This document shows positions 8,541 through 16,500 of a stretch of DNA of 32,484 nt, piece by piece (position 1 is the stretch's first letter; each line of letters opens with the position of its first letter). The DNA comes from an uncultured Desulfobacteraceae bacterium (lineage in GTDB: Bacteria > Desulfobacterota > Desulfobacteria > Desulfobacterales > Desulfobacteraceae): the NCBI GenBank assembly GCA_913041495.1, contig CAJWHT010000043.1:1-32484 (forward strand), in the 5' to 3' direction. The notes under the pieces were generated by a model that ran no database searches, had not been told where the DNA came from, and saw nothing but the letters and a program-made list of their open reading frames with translations. The translations under genes and the position numbers were made by a program.

Positions 8541-8556
8541 ATCACCACTCGGTGAC
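8541..8556. promoter_or_regulatory. Putative TetR operator 2, autoregulatory site upstream of tetR
   Basis: ATCACC-ACTC-GGTGAC, five of six half-site pairs complementary, same arms and 4-nt spacing as the site at 7875-7890 but with a different spacer sequence. Located 12 nt upstream of the preferred tetR ATG. Confidence 0.68.
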
Positions 8557-8724
8557 AAAAATCAAGTTCAAGCTGACCTCAGGCCGAAACACGGGTTACG
8601 AATATTTTTTCTGCCGAAAGATGGACGATACATGTGGGGGCTGAATTAAAGATGGATGTATAGTCAAAATATTACATATTCATCAATCTTGGCTATATTT
8701 AACCAGCCCCCTTTGGGTCACAGG

Positions 8725-9612
8725 TTACTCGTCCGTGCATTCCTTGTAGGGAGCGAAAAACGACCCGGGCAACAGGACAGATTCTTTATCACCAGAAAGC
8801 ATCTCGACAGTCAATCTATCAACCTTATCCGGCAAATGGGGTTTTGCTGTTGATTGATTCAGTTCCCCGGAAAAAGTCATGCTTTCCCCCGGTTTTATAA
8901 CTGCCTTATTCGTAACCATATTGTGGGTTTCAGGTGAGATGTATGAAATCAACTGCTGATGATCCATATAGCCAATCTTCTTAAATGCCTCTTGGTGGCA
9001 GTATTCCTTTTTGCGTTCACGGAATGTTACCATCAGTTTGACTTTATTCGGAAGGATAGGCCCATAAACGTTCGGCTCGGTTTTCATATACCATCGAATT
9101 TTCCCCCCAAGCATCCTCGCCCAGATTCGGTTGATCTTCAACGCCCCCGCAGGATTGCCATTGGCATCCCTACGAAAAGGACGGGGAATCTGCACGACCT
9201 TTGGCGCCCCACCTGTCCTGATACGAAACTGATGCATCCCTTCAAATTGTGGCAGCTTGGCACGGGCGAAATGTGTCCTGCCAGGCTCCAATCGTTCGAC
9301 AGTGCCAACGGTAGAAACCCTGTCTTCTTCCCGGAACCCTTCCACATCAACAAACACCTTAAACTCTTCAGCACTATGACTGCTGGTGTTTGTGATGCCT
9401 AATTGCCAGAAATGGGTGTCGGCAAGCGTTGTTACGATCTCTATATCACCTATTTCGATGGTGATGGGCATATTCTTTTTTGATGTAACGATTCTGTTTA
9501 TCTGAGGAGTGATTTTTTTTACCTGTGGGGCATTCGAGATATTGACCCCGGCATTTACGGTCGCAGAAAAAAAGATTACGGACAGTGTTATGCAAATAAA
9601 GCGAATTTTCAT
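8725..9612 (-). CDS. Exported protein of unknown function
   Basis: I do not recognise a family. From the ATG at 9612 (AAGG 5 nt upstream; the longer TTG start at 9639 has no support) the 295-aa product begins with a clean Sec signal, MKIRFICITLSVIFFSATVNA, likely cut before Gly-Val. The mature part looks beta-rich, with alternating hydrophobic residues (ITIEIGDIEIVTT, FKVFVDVEGF, LMVTFRERKKEY), which suggests tandem immunoglobulin-like or lipoprotein-type sandwich domains. Two cysteines in the mature part could form a disulfide. It follows other small exported proteins on the same strand, with no obvious functional partner. Confidence 0.7.
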   Translation of the reverse strand: MKIRFICITLSVIFFSATVNAGVNISNAPQVKKITPQINRIVTSKKNMPITIEIGDIEIVTTLADTHFWQLGITNTSSHSAEEFKVFVDVEGFREEDRVSTVGTVERLEPGRTHFARAKLPQFEGMHQFRIRTGGAPKVVQIPRPFRRDANGNPAGALKINRIWARMLGGKIRWYMKTEPNVYGPILPNKVKLMVTFRERKKEYCHQEAFKKIGYMDHQQLISYISPETHNMVTNKAVIKPGESMTFSGELNQSTAKPHLPDKVDRLTVEMLSGDKESVLLPGSFFAPYKECTDE

Positions 9613-9740
9613 ACGCACCTTCCCTGTGATTGGAAACAATCTATTTGTGATAATGAGAAAAAGCAGGGCTTAGAATGAACCATAGATAATTGATTTGCCC
9701 TGTAAAAGCGAAGTGCCTTTTTGAGGATGCGGTGTTGGTA

Positions 9741-10157
9741 TTATTCCAACTTGCTCATTTCCTCCCCCATTCTCTGCATGGCTGACTGCACGTCGCCATC
9801 CATCATATATGAAGCGATTTTCATCATCGCTTCGGGGATTTGTGCTGAAATATCCTCAAGCCTTTTGATATCGCTTTCCATGCCTTTTGGAATATTGCCA
9901 TGTTTATACTCCGGATATTTCATTTGAAATTCTTTTAGTTCAGGGATCAGCTTTTTCATATCTTCGGTATAGCGGTCAATGGCCGCAACAACCTCTTGGG
10001 AACTTTCGGCACTGGATATGCCGTTCACATAATTTTCAGTCGCATCAGCCTGATCTTTTATAATCGATTCAGCCTTGCTGCTTCCATCAGAACCGCAACC
10101 CAATACCACTAAAGCAGCCAAGAGTATTGATACCAAAGCGCCATAAAAACGTGTCAT
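9741..10157 (-). CDS. Small predicted lipoprotein, unknown function
   Basis: 138 aa. The N-terminus is a lipoprotein signal: MTRFYGALVS, a hydrophobic core, then VVLGC with the lipidated Cys at 21; Gly at +2 suggests outer-membrane sorting. The rest is predicted helical and rich in charged residues and Met (DRYTEDMKKLIPELKEF, EAMMKIASYMMDGDVQSAMQRMGEEMSK), resembling small helical-bundle envelope proteins, but no family is recognised. A very strong ribosome site (AGGAGGG, 6 nt before the ATG) supports the start. It lies 20 nt downstream of the reading frame of the broken membrane gene, so the two were probably co-transcribed. Confidence 0.75.
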   Translation of the reverse strand: MTRFYGALVSILLAALVVLGCGSDGSSKAESIIKDQADATENYVNGISSAESSQEVVAAIDRYTEDMKKLIPELKEFQMKYPEYKHGNIPKGMESDIKRLEDISAQIPEAMMKIASYMMDGDVQSAMQRMGEEMSKLE

Positions 10158-10177
10158 CTTACTCCCTCCTTTTTTGC

Positions 10178-10650
10178 TTACTTCTGCGTTAGATTAACGG
10201 GTGCTTTCCATAAACCTTTGAACCTGTTTATTTTTACCAACCCGAAAAGGAGGACAGCAATTAATATGCCGGTGAGAATAAAAACGATTCTGTTCCTTGG
10301 GTAGAGCCTCGGTAAAGCGGTAAATTTTATTATCTCCCGAAAGGCGGACCGCCCGTCCTGCCATGGAAAGGTTCATCAAATTCAAAGCCATCTTTGAAGG
10401 TTTCGTTTTTTACGAATGCCGCCGCGCCACCGCACCCTCCGGCGATCGAAACGCATATAAAAATAATTTGAAAAAACCAACCCACGTCATTGCACAATTT
10501 CCAAGTTTCCGCCGGCCCCGTGAACAAAAATTGATTCCCTTGGAACGAACCGGTGCCTCTATCCTGATATTTCTGTTGTTCGGATCATGGGGTGGCCTGC
10601 GTCATCTGAAGATTGGAATTTTTGTACCTGTCAATAATTTGGGAGGCCAT
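10178..10650 (-). pseudogene. Interrupted small membrane-protein gene (in-frame UGA and a frame change)
   Basis: Read on the minus strand, ATG 10650 opens a frame encoding 21 residues (MASQIIDRYKNSNLQMTQATP), meets TGA at 10587-10585, and continues in the same frame for 84 more residues with a hydrophobic helix (WFFQIIFICVSIAGG) to a TAA at 10330. One base earlier in phase, the adjacent stretch encodes a second clear helix (NRIVFILTGILIAVLLFGLV), a basic tail, and a stop at 10178; it has no standard start. Adding one G to the GGG at about 10336-10338 would join the two. The simplest reading is one two-helix membrane protein of about 155 residues, broken by mutation or mis-sequenced. Selenocysteine at the UGA is possible but unsupported. 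No family recognised. Confidence 0.45.
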
Positions 10651-10792
10651 TTTTAGGCTATCTTTCTGCGAGAGCTTAAAGAAACTGTCACTTATCAGTC
10701 CTACCTCGTAAACCTGCATATGGAATTTCCCACGTTAACAGCACATTATTTTGATATTGACCAGCCCCAACAGTTGACGACCCAGCAGAAGA

Positions 10793-11410
10793 TTAGACAT
10801 CGTCCTCGTCAAAGTAATCCGGATAATGTTCTTTCCAGCATTCCGGGCAGATGCCGTGCGACAGCCGAGCATCAGTATTTTCTTCCAGATAGACATCTAT
10901 CCGGTCCCATATCTGATGATCATTTCTTATTTTATGGCAGTGGGAGCAGATCGGGATGATTCCCTGGAGCGTTTTGATATGCGCCAGCGCCTCCTGCAAT
11001 TTTGCATTGGTTTTTTGAACTGTTCTGGCCGTGTTATTAAGATCCTGATTCAGGTCTGATACCTGTTTGCGCATCAATTCCATTTCACCCACATCTTTAT
11101 GCCCGAATACAAGGATCTGATCGCCCTGTTGAGAAAAGACAAAGTAAAAACTGGAAGGCTCACCCGCTGCGGTCTGAATCGTCAGCAGATGTGATGTATC
11201 AGGGGCTTCAAGGCATCTTCTGATGTCAAAGATGTTCTGAAAATCAACCAGGACCTCTGTGAACCGCAACGAGCGGACAGCCTTACCGCAGACCGATATA
11301 GCGAATTGATTGCACTCTTTTATATTTTCTTGAAGATCCAGACGGAAAAAAAGAATAGGGGCACTTTCTTTCAGATACAAATAGATCTGCTGTAATCCTT
11401 TTGTGTCCAT
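10793..11410 (-). CDS. PAS-like/coiled-coil protein with C-terminal paired CxxC motifs
   Basis: 205-aa cytoplasmic protein. Residues 1-107 resemble a PAS-like sensor (LFFRLDLQENIKECNQF; FYFVFSQQGDQILVFG). Residues 108-150 are a heptad-rich coiled coil. Residues 151-198 match the cysteine module often found at the C-terminus of delta-proteobacterial response regulators and PAS proteins: IPICSHCHKIRND (Cys155, Cys158), an aromatic-rich middle, then SHGICPECWKEHYPD (Cys188, Cys191). The four cysteines could bind zinc or act as a redox switch. There is no kinase, receiver or DNA-binding domain. It begins 23 nt after the cobalamin-binding gene, so the two probably form an operon and may work together. 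Confidence 0.72.
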   Translation of the reverse strand: MDTKGLQQIYLYLKESAPILFFRLDLQENIKECNQFAISVCGKAVRSLRFTEVLVDFQNIFDIRRCLEAPDTSHLLTIQTAAGEPSSFYFVFSQQGDQILVFGHKDVGEMELMRKQVSDLNQDLNNTARTVQKTNAKLQEALAHIKTLQGIIPICSHCHKIRNDHQIWDRIDVYLEENTDARLSHGICPECWKEHYPDYFDEDDV

Positions 11411-11433
11411 TGAGATAACGGCGCCCCTGATAT

Positions 11434-12063
11434 TTATGCGATCAGTGATTCCAACTCGTCTAATGAAGCAATATAACGTGTGTTGGGATAGTTGTTGACG
11501 ATGTTTTTCCCTCCCCGGTTAAAAGCTTGCCCCCCCACCAAAAGATCGAGGTGCGGGAAGTCCGATGTCACCGCTTCAATTGTTTTTCTCAATGCCGGCA
11601 TATTAAAGTACACGCTCAGGGATAATCCCAGCAGGTCGGGATTAACCTCATCTATGAATTTTAACAGATCTGCCAAAGGGGTGTTGGCCCCCAGAAAATG
11701 GCAGTCCCAGCCGTTGAGTTCAAAGAAATCAGCCACTATTTTACTGCCGATCTGATGATATTCGTTGGCCGCACATGAAACAATAGCCGATTTTTCTTTG
11801 TGGGGGGCACTGAAAAGTACCGGGTAGACAAGATTCAAAAGGCTTTCGGTCAATGCTGTGACCATGTGCTCCCTGGCAACGGTGATCTGGTTGGTCTCCC
11901 ATAATTCGCCGACCTGATACAGGCTTTTCTGAAAAAGGTTGACGTACAGCATTTTCAAATCAATCTTCCGGTCCAACAGATCCTGCACGATCCGGGTGCA
12001 GGTTTCCCGGTTGCCGTTTCTCAGGGCGGAAAAATATTGCTGATACATTGAGGAACTGATCAT
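11434..12063 (-). CDS. Stand-alone cobalamin-binding protein with CarH/AerR-type W-x9-EH motif
   Basis: 209-aa cytoplasmic protein: a four-helix cap (about 1-88) like that of methionine synthase and CarH, then a Rossmann-like B12-binding domain. The cobalamin signature is present as EYHQIG (101-106, His103 the likely lower axial ligand; the usual Asp is Glu), with GLSLS and LVGGQAF downstream. The cap contains Trp55, nine residues, then Glu65-His66: the W-x9-EH motif that in CarH/LitR and AerR places the Trp and acidic-His pair against the adenosyl group of adenosylcobalamin for light sensing. The MerR-type DNA-binding domain of CarH is absent. The residue after Trp55 is Glu, not the His that CarH uses as upper ligand after photolysis. 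AAGGA 6 nt before ATG 12063 supports the start. Confidence 0.83.
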   Translation of the reverse strand: MISSSMYQQYFSALRNGNRETCTRIVQDLLDRKIDLKMLYVNLFQKSLYQVGELWETNQITVAREHMVTALTESLLNLVYPVLFSAPHKEKSAIVSCAANEYHQIGSKIVADFFELNGWDCHFLGANTPLADLLKFIDEVNPDLLGLSLSVYFNMPALRKTIEAVTSDFPHLDLLVGGQAFNRGGKNIVNNYPNTRYIASLDELESLIA

Positions 12064-12257
12064 ACGGTTTCCTTTAATGAATCATCCATTTAGCTGTGGA
12101 CTTCGTTTATCGTGCCGGAAAAATCCTTCATTTATCCTCCGATCATTACAACGCGTGGACATCCAGGTCTTTAAACGGCGAGTTGGGAATTTGATATCGC
12201 ACCTGGAATACGCTAACTATGCATCAAAGAATAAATGAAATCAAGATAAATACAATA

Positions 12258-12292
12258 ACGGCCATGGGCCGCCCATGATCGTCATTGGCCGT
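12258..12292. repeat. Nested inverted repeat, operator or hairpin candidate
   Basis: Outer arms ACGGCCA (12258-12264) and TGGCCGT (12286-12292) enclose a perfect palindrome CATGGGC-C-GCCCATG (12263-12277). It lies about 195 nt upstream of the cobalamin-binding gene. On the minus strand the outer stem is followed by TATTGTATTT, so a weak terminator is also conceivable. Confidence 0.45.
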
Positions 12293-12445
12293 GCCCACAA
12301 CAAAACATGAAAGAATATGATAGCGTGCAAGGTTCTTTCATATAAAGATCACCCGGCCAAGCAGCCGAACCATGGAAACCCAGTATATCAAACGGCTCAG
12401 GCAGCTGTTCGGCCCACCTCATTTTTGCCCGCAATGCCCTGCAAG

Positions 12446-12481
12446 CAAAAAAATCCCGGCAATCGTTGTGATCGCCGGGAT
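12446..12481 (-). terminator. Rho-independent terminator of the 12538-12966 gene
   Basis: On the minus strand an 8-bp stem (ATCCCGGC / GCCGGGAT, arms 12474-12481 and 12453-12460) with a 13-nt loop is followed directly by a run of seven T. It lies 57 nt past the stop of the exported protein gene. Confidence 0.75.
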
Positions 12482-12537
12482 ATACACACAAAAGGATTGC
12501 GATATTTTTCGTCCTGGCCCCCGCTTAGGCCCAGGGT

Positions 12538-12966
12538 TCAGTTTGCCAGCGGCATTAATTTCCCTTTGTCCAGATCCGCTTTGCTGACAGGCCGTTCTTG
12601 GCCGTCATTGCCCTGGCAGGCCAAGCCGATCATATTTGCCCACATTTTGCTCCCGCTTTCATCCTCCACCAGGACAAAGACGTTATTGCCATGCTCTTTA
12701 TACTTGATATATTCAACCTTGGTTTCATACTTTTCGCTCTCAACAATCAGTACTCTCGTATCCCGAATCAATTGCTCCACCTGGGCGGTATCCCCTTTTT
12801 CCTTGAAGTCCATTGCCTTTTCTAAATCCTCTAGCTCCCTGGCAACAGGGGTACCGTCCAGAACATGAATATTCGGCTCAAATGAGAACCACCCTCCCCA
12901 TGCATTTCCCGCAAGCAAAAGCATTGATAAGAAAACGAAAACCGCACGTTTGATTCGTCCGTTCAT
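12538..12966 (-). CDS. Small exported protein of unknown function
   Basis: From ATG 12966 (AAGGAGG 9 nt upstream) the product is 142 aa; the longer frame to 13029 is not supported. MNGRIKRAVFVFLSMLLLAGNAWG is a Sec signal peptide. The mature part has a charged helix (RELEDLEKAMDFKEKGD) and a strand-rich half (KVEYIKYKEHGNNVFVLVEDESG). I recognise no family. It has its own terminator 57 nt past the stop, so it is probably monocistronic. Its only clear relation to neighbours is that this stretch is rich in small exported orphans. Confidence 0.72.
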   Translation of the reverse strand: MNGRIKRAVFVFLSMLLLAGNAWGGWFSFEPNIHVLDGTPVARELEDLEKAMDFKEKGDTAQVEQLIRDTRVLIVESEKYETKVEYIKYKEHGNNVFVLVEDESGSKMWANMIGLACQGNDGQERPVSKADLDKGKLMPLAN

Positions 12967-13288
12967 ACGATGTGCCCTCCTTGTAACCCTAAGGTTGAAA
13001 ATGATTTTTAAGTTAAAGCATTTATCCACGACAAAAGCAATGAATAAAATTCATAAAATTACAGCAATTCAATTTGGAAAACGGATAGGAGGCCGGGTAC
13101 CGGATCTTTGCCCATCCCACCTGGGAATCAGACCATTTTCCCACCTTATTTGCGGCACGCCCTGATCTTGACAACCCTCTGAAATCCTATATAATCGGAG
13201 TATTCTTTTTCACATTACTCTCCGAAGTTTGTGCGCCCACCCCACGTTCCCGTCATTCAATCATTTTTTATTTAAAAGGGAGGTTATC

Positions 13289-13498
13289 ATGAGTGAAAGC
13301 ATCTACAAAATCATCGATTTGGTCGGTTCCAGCCCGAATTCCTGGGAAGAAGCAGCCACCAACGCCATTGAACGCGCCGGACAATCCCTGCGCGATCTGA
13401 GAATCGCCGAAGTTCAGAAGCTGGACATCAAAATCGAAGACGGCAAACCTGCCCAGTTCCGCACCAACCTGAGATTATCCTTCAAGTATCAGGATTAA
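13289..13498 (+). CDS. Dodecin (flavin-binding protein)
   Basis: Dodecins assemble into hollow dodecamers that bind FMN, riboflavin or lumichrome pairwise and act as flavin buffers. The 69-aa product is typical from end to end: YKIIDLVGSSPNSWEEAATNAI (with the flavin-stacking Trp), LRDLRIAEVQKLDIKIEDGK, and the closing strand RLSFKYQD. GGGAGG 6 nt before ATG 13289 sets the start; the upstream 20 codons of the longer open frame are not part of the protein. It stands alone, followed by a symmetric terminator shared with the convergent kinase gene. Confidence 0.93.
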   Translation: MSESIYKIIDLVGSSPNSWEEAATNAIERAGQSLRDLRIAEVQKLDIKIEDGKPAQFRTNLRLSFKYQD

Positions 13499-13503
13499 CC
13501 CAG

Positions 13504-13555
13504 AAAACAATAATGCTCGGAAAAGGAGGGAACTTTTTCCGGGCATTATTGTTTT
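13504..13555. terminator. Bidirectional terminator between dodecin and the sensor kinase gene
   Basis: A 21-bp inverted repeat (arms 13504-13524 and 13535-13555; AAAACAATAATGCTCGG... ) with one G-U pair and a short GGAGGGAACT loop. The arms begin with AAAA and end with TTTT, so each strand carries its own U-tract. It lies 5 nt after the dodecin stop and 40 nt past the end of the convergent kinase gene. Confidence 0.85.
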
Positions 13556-13595
13556 CACGGACTATCTATGATAGCAGCCGGGTGTTTCTCGTAAA

Positions 13596-16500
13596 TTAGC
13601 TGACCCGCTCGATCAACGCTTCAAGGGCGGGCAGCGCATCTTTGAATTTGTATTTTGCGATGAGCCGGCTGATCTTTGATATCTCGGCCTGGATATCATC
13701 TGGCCAGCGGACCTGCAGGATCCGTTCGATAAGTGGTTTGCACCGTTTGGGTTTGCGTTTTCTGACATGGGGAAGAAGCTCCGAAAGCCTGGCCGGTAAA
13801 GATCCAAGATCCCCCTGGTTCGCCTCTTCTGCAGGTGCTTTTCTTTCCTCTGCCGTTTCGGATATGGGTTTGAGGACGGCCAGAACCTGGGCCAGCGTTT
13901 TTTCAAAAGCGGTGAGAAGTTCCTGATACCGGTCCTGTTCCCCATTCTTGATGGCCGATTCCAGACTGGCGGCAACGGTCTGGAGGTCAGTGGCGCCGAT
14001 TGTGCCGGACACGCCTTTTACGGTGTGGGCGATGCGCTGGGCTTCGGAAGGGTTCTCACCGGCAAGGGCGGTGTCAATTTCATTTACCGCGTCTGAAAAA
14101 CTTGTGACGAACTTGCCCAGCATATTCATGTACAACGTTTTTTTGCCGGCTGTCCTGGCCAGGCCTGCGTCCACATCTATTCCGGGAAGATCCGGGATTT
14201 CGACCTCGGGGGCGGCCTTTACAGGTCCTCTGTCCGTACTGCTTTGCGGACCGGTTTCCGCACCTGCGGATTCCGGCAGGGGCCGCTGCCGGTGGGGTAT
14301 CCATTTGAGCAGCACGGAAAACAAGGCCTTGACGTTGACCGGCTTGGCCACGTGATCATTCATACCGACCTGTTCAGCCATTTCCTTATCCTGGGTCATG
14401 GCGCTGGCGGACATGGCAATGATGGGAAGGCTGTCAAACCGGGGCTCCTTACGAATGGTCAAGGTGGCTTCATAACCGTCCATCACAGGCATCTGCACAT
14501 CCATGAGAACGGCATCAAACTCAGTTTCCCGGACAGCGTCAACACCGATTTTGCCGTTTTCGGCAATGGTCACCACAAGGCCGGCATCCTCTAAAATCTC
14601 CTTTGCCACCTGCTGGTTGATCTCGTTGTCCTCCACCAGCAGAATGCGGGCGCCCCGGATGGGTTTGGCCATTTCCGCCTCAAATCCCTTGTCAGAGACC
14701 AGGGTGCGGGCCTCGGCCTTTCCGTAGGCCAGCATGACGGCGTTGAGCAGGCCGGAGGGCGAAATGGGCTTGATCAGCAGACCGTCAAGACCTGCGCGGT
14801 TCACAGCCGCCCTGGCTTCCTCCTGGGCAAAGGCGGTGACCAATATGATTTTCGGAGGCGGCGTATTTGATTCTGCCAGGATCTTTTCCCCCGCCTCGAT
14901 GCCGTCCATATCAGGCATCTGCCAGTCCATGAACACCATATCGTAGGGACGGTCATCATCTTCGGGACGGTTAATCCGCTCCAGGCATGCCCGGCCGGAG
15001 GATGCTTCCTCCACCGAAAAGTCAAAGGTCTGCAGCATTTCAACCAGGATCTGGCGGGCCGTCGCATTATCATCCACCACCAGGACTTTGAGATCTTTGA
15101 GGTCGTCCGAAAGCTCCCGGTCGGAAACGGCTGTCTGTTGCCCGATACCGAAGGTTGAGGTAAAAATGAATTCACTTCCCTTGCCGGGTTCGCTCTCCAC
15201 CCAGATGTCGCCGTGCATCATATTCACCAGACGCTTGCTGATGGTCAGCCCCAGTCCGGTGCCGCCGTATTTCCGGCTGGTGGAGGTGTCGGCCTGGGAA
15301 AAGGCAGAAAAGAGCTTGGACCGCTGTTCCTCGGTAAGGCCGATACCGGTGTCCCGGACGGAAAACCGGACGGTTACCCGCTCCGGGGTTTGCTCCACCA
15401 GGGCAGTGGTCAGGACAATTTCACCTTTTTCCGTGAATTTCACCGCATTGTTCCCAAGATTGATCATCACCTGGCCCAGACGCAGGGGATCTCCCACAAG
15501 GAAGGGCGGAATCTTGGGATCAAGGCGGAAAAGCACTTCCAAACCACCCTTCTCCCGGGCTTTGACCGTCACCAGGTCTGCCACGTGGGCCAGGGTTTCC
15601 GAAAGGTTGAAATCGATTTCCTCGATATCCAGTTTTCCCGCTTCGATCTTTGAAAAATCAAGGATATCGTTGATGATCCCCAAAAGGGAATTGGCCGAAG
15701 AATCAATCTTTTTCACGTAATCGTACTGCCGGGCGGTGAGGTCCGTTTTTAATGCCAGGTGGGCCATACCGATGATGGCGTTCATGGGGGTGCGGATCTC
15801 ATGGCTCATATTAGCAAGGAAATCACTCTTTGCCCGGGTTGCGGATTCAGCCTCACGCCGTGCCTCGGCCAGGTCTTCCATGATATTCAAAGTGGCCACC
15901 CGGGACCGGTTCAGTTCCGTTACCTGGTCCTGGAGTTCCGCCTGCATGGCCTTCAGTGAACTGATATCCACCAGCCATCCCAGAATACTGGGCCGGCCGT
16001 CGTAGGTCATCGGCATATAGGTCACCAGGACGTCAATGGGGACTCCCCCCTCGCCGCGCAGCTGAATTTCCCTGTTGGAAACCATGCCGTCGCGTTTCAG
16101 GGCCTCTATCAGCGGGGCCCTGTCCTCGGGATTGAGGTAAACGTTTGTAACCGGCTCACCGATGCTGACATCAAGCATCTTCAGGTACCTGGGATTGGCA
16201 AACCTGATGACATTGTCCGTGGAAACACCTATGGCAATGGGGCTTTTGTCCAGGATAAGCTTCAGGGTTTCCTGCTCCTGCCGGATCTTTTCTTCCATCA
16301 GCTTGCGTTCGGTCACATCGATAAAACTGTCCAGAAGATGGGGGACACCGTCAAGCATCATGGTGACCACGGTCCTGAGTATGGGAATCTGCCTGTCTCC
16401 GTCAGCGATCAGGAGTCCCTCCGTATTGTCTCCCGCGCCGGTGGCGGTCCCGTCCGCCGTATCTTGCCCCTCTGCGGCAAACTCCCGGTACCTGCGGCCG

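Larger units (their letters stand above)
12064..12537. other. Intergenic region upstream of the cobalamin-binding gene
   Basis: 474 bp without a convincing gene; short open frames on both strands (for example 12282-12491 minus, 12372-12587 plus) lack ribosome sites and family features. It holds the terminator of the upstream gene at 12446-12481, a nested inverted repeat at 12258-12292, and presumably the promoter of the cobalamin-binding gene, which I cannot place. Confidence 0.5.

Noticed and set aside
10194-10391. Minus-strand open frame of 65 codons overlapping the broken membrane gene
   Set aside because: Lower coding quality than the two hydrophobic frames that overlap it, and no ribosome site.
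12282-12491. Open frames at 12282-12491 (minus) and 12372-12587 (plus)
   Set aside because: No ribosome site, no recognisable family, and they overlap each other and the terminator at 12446-12481.
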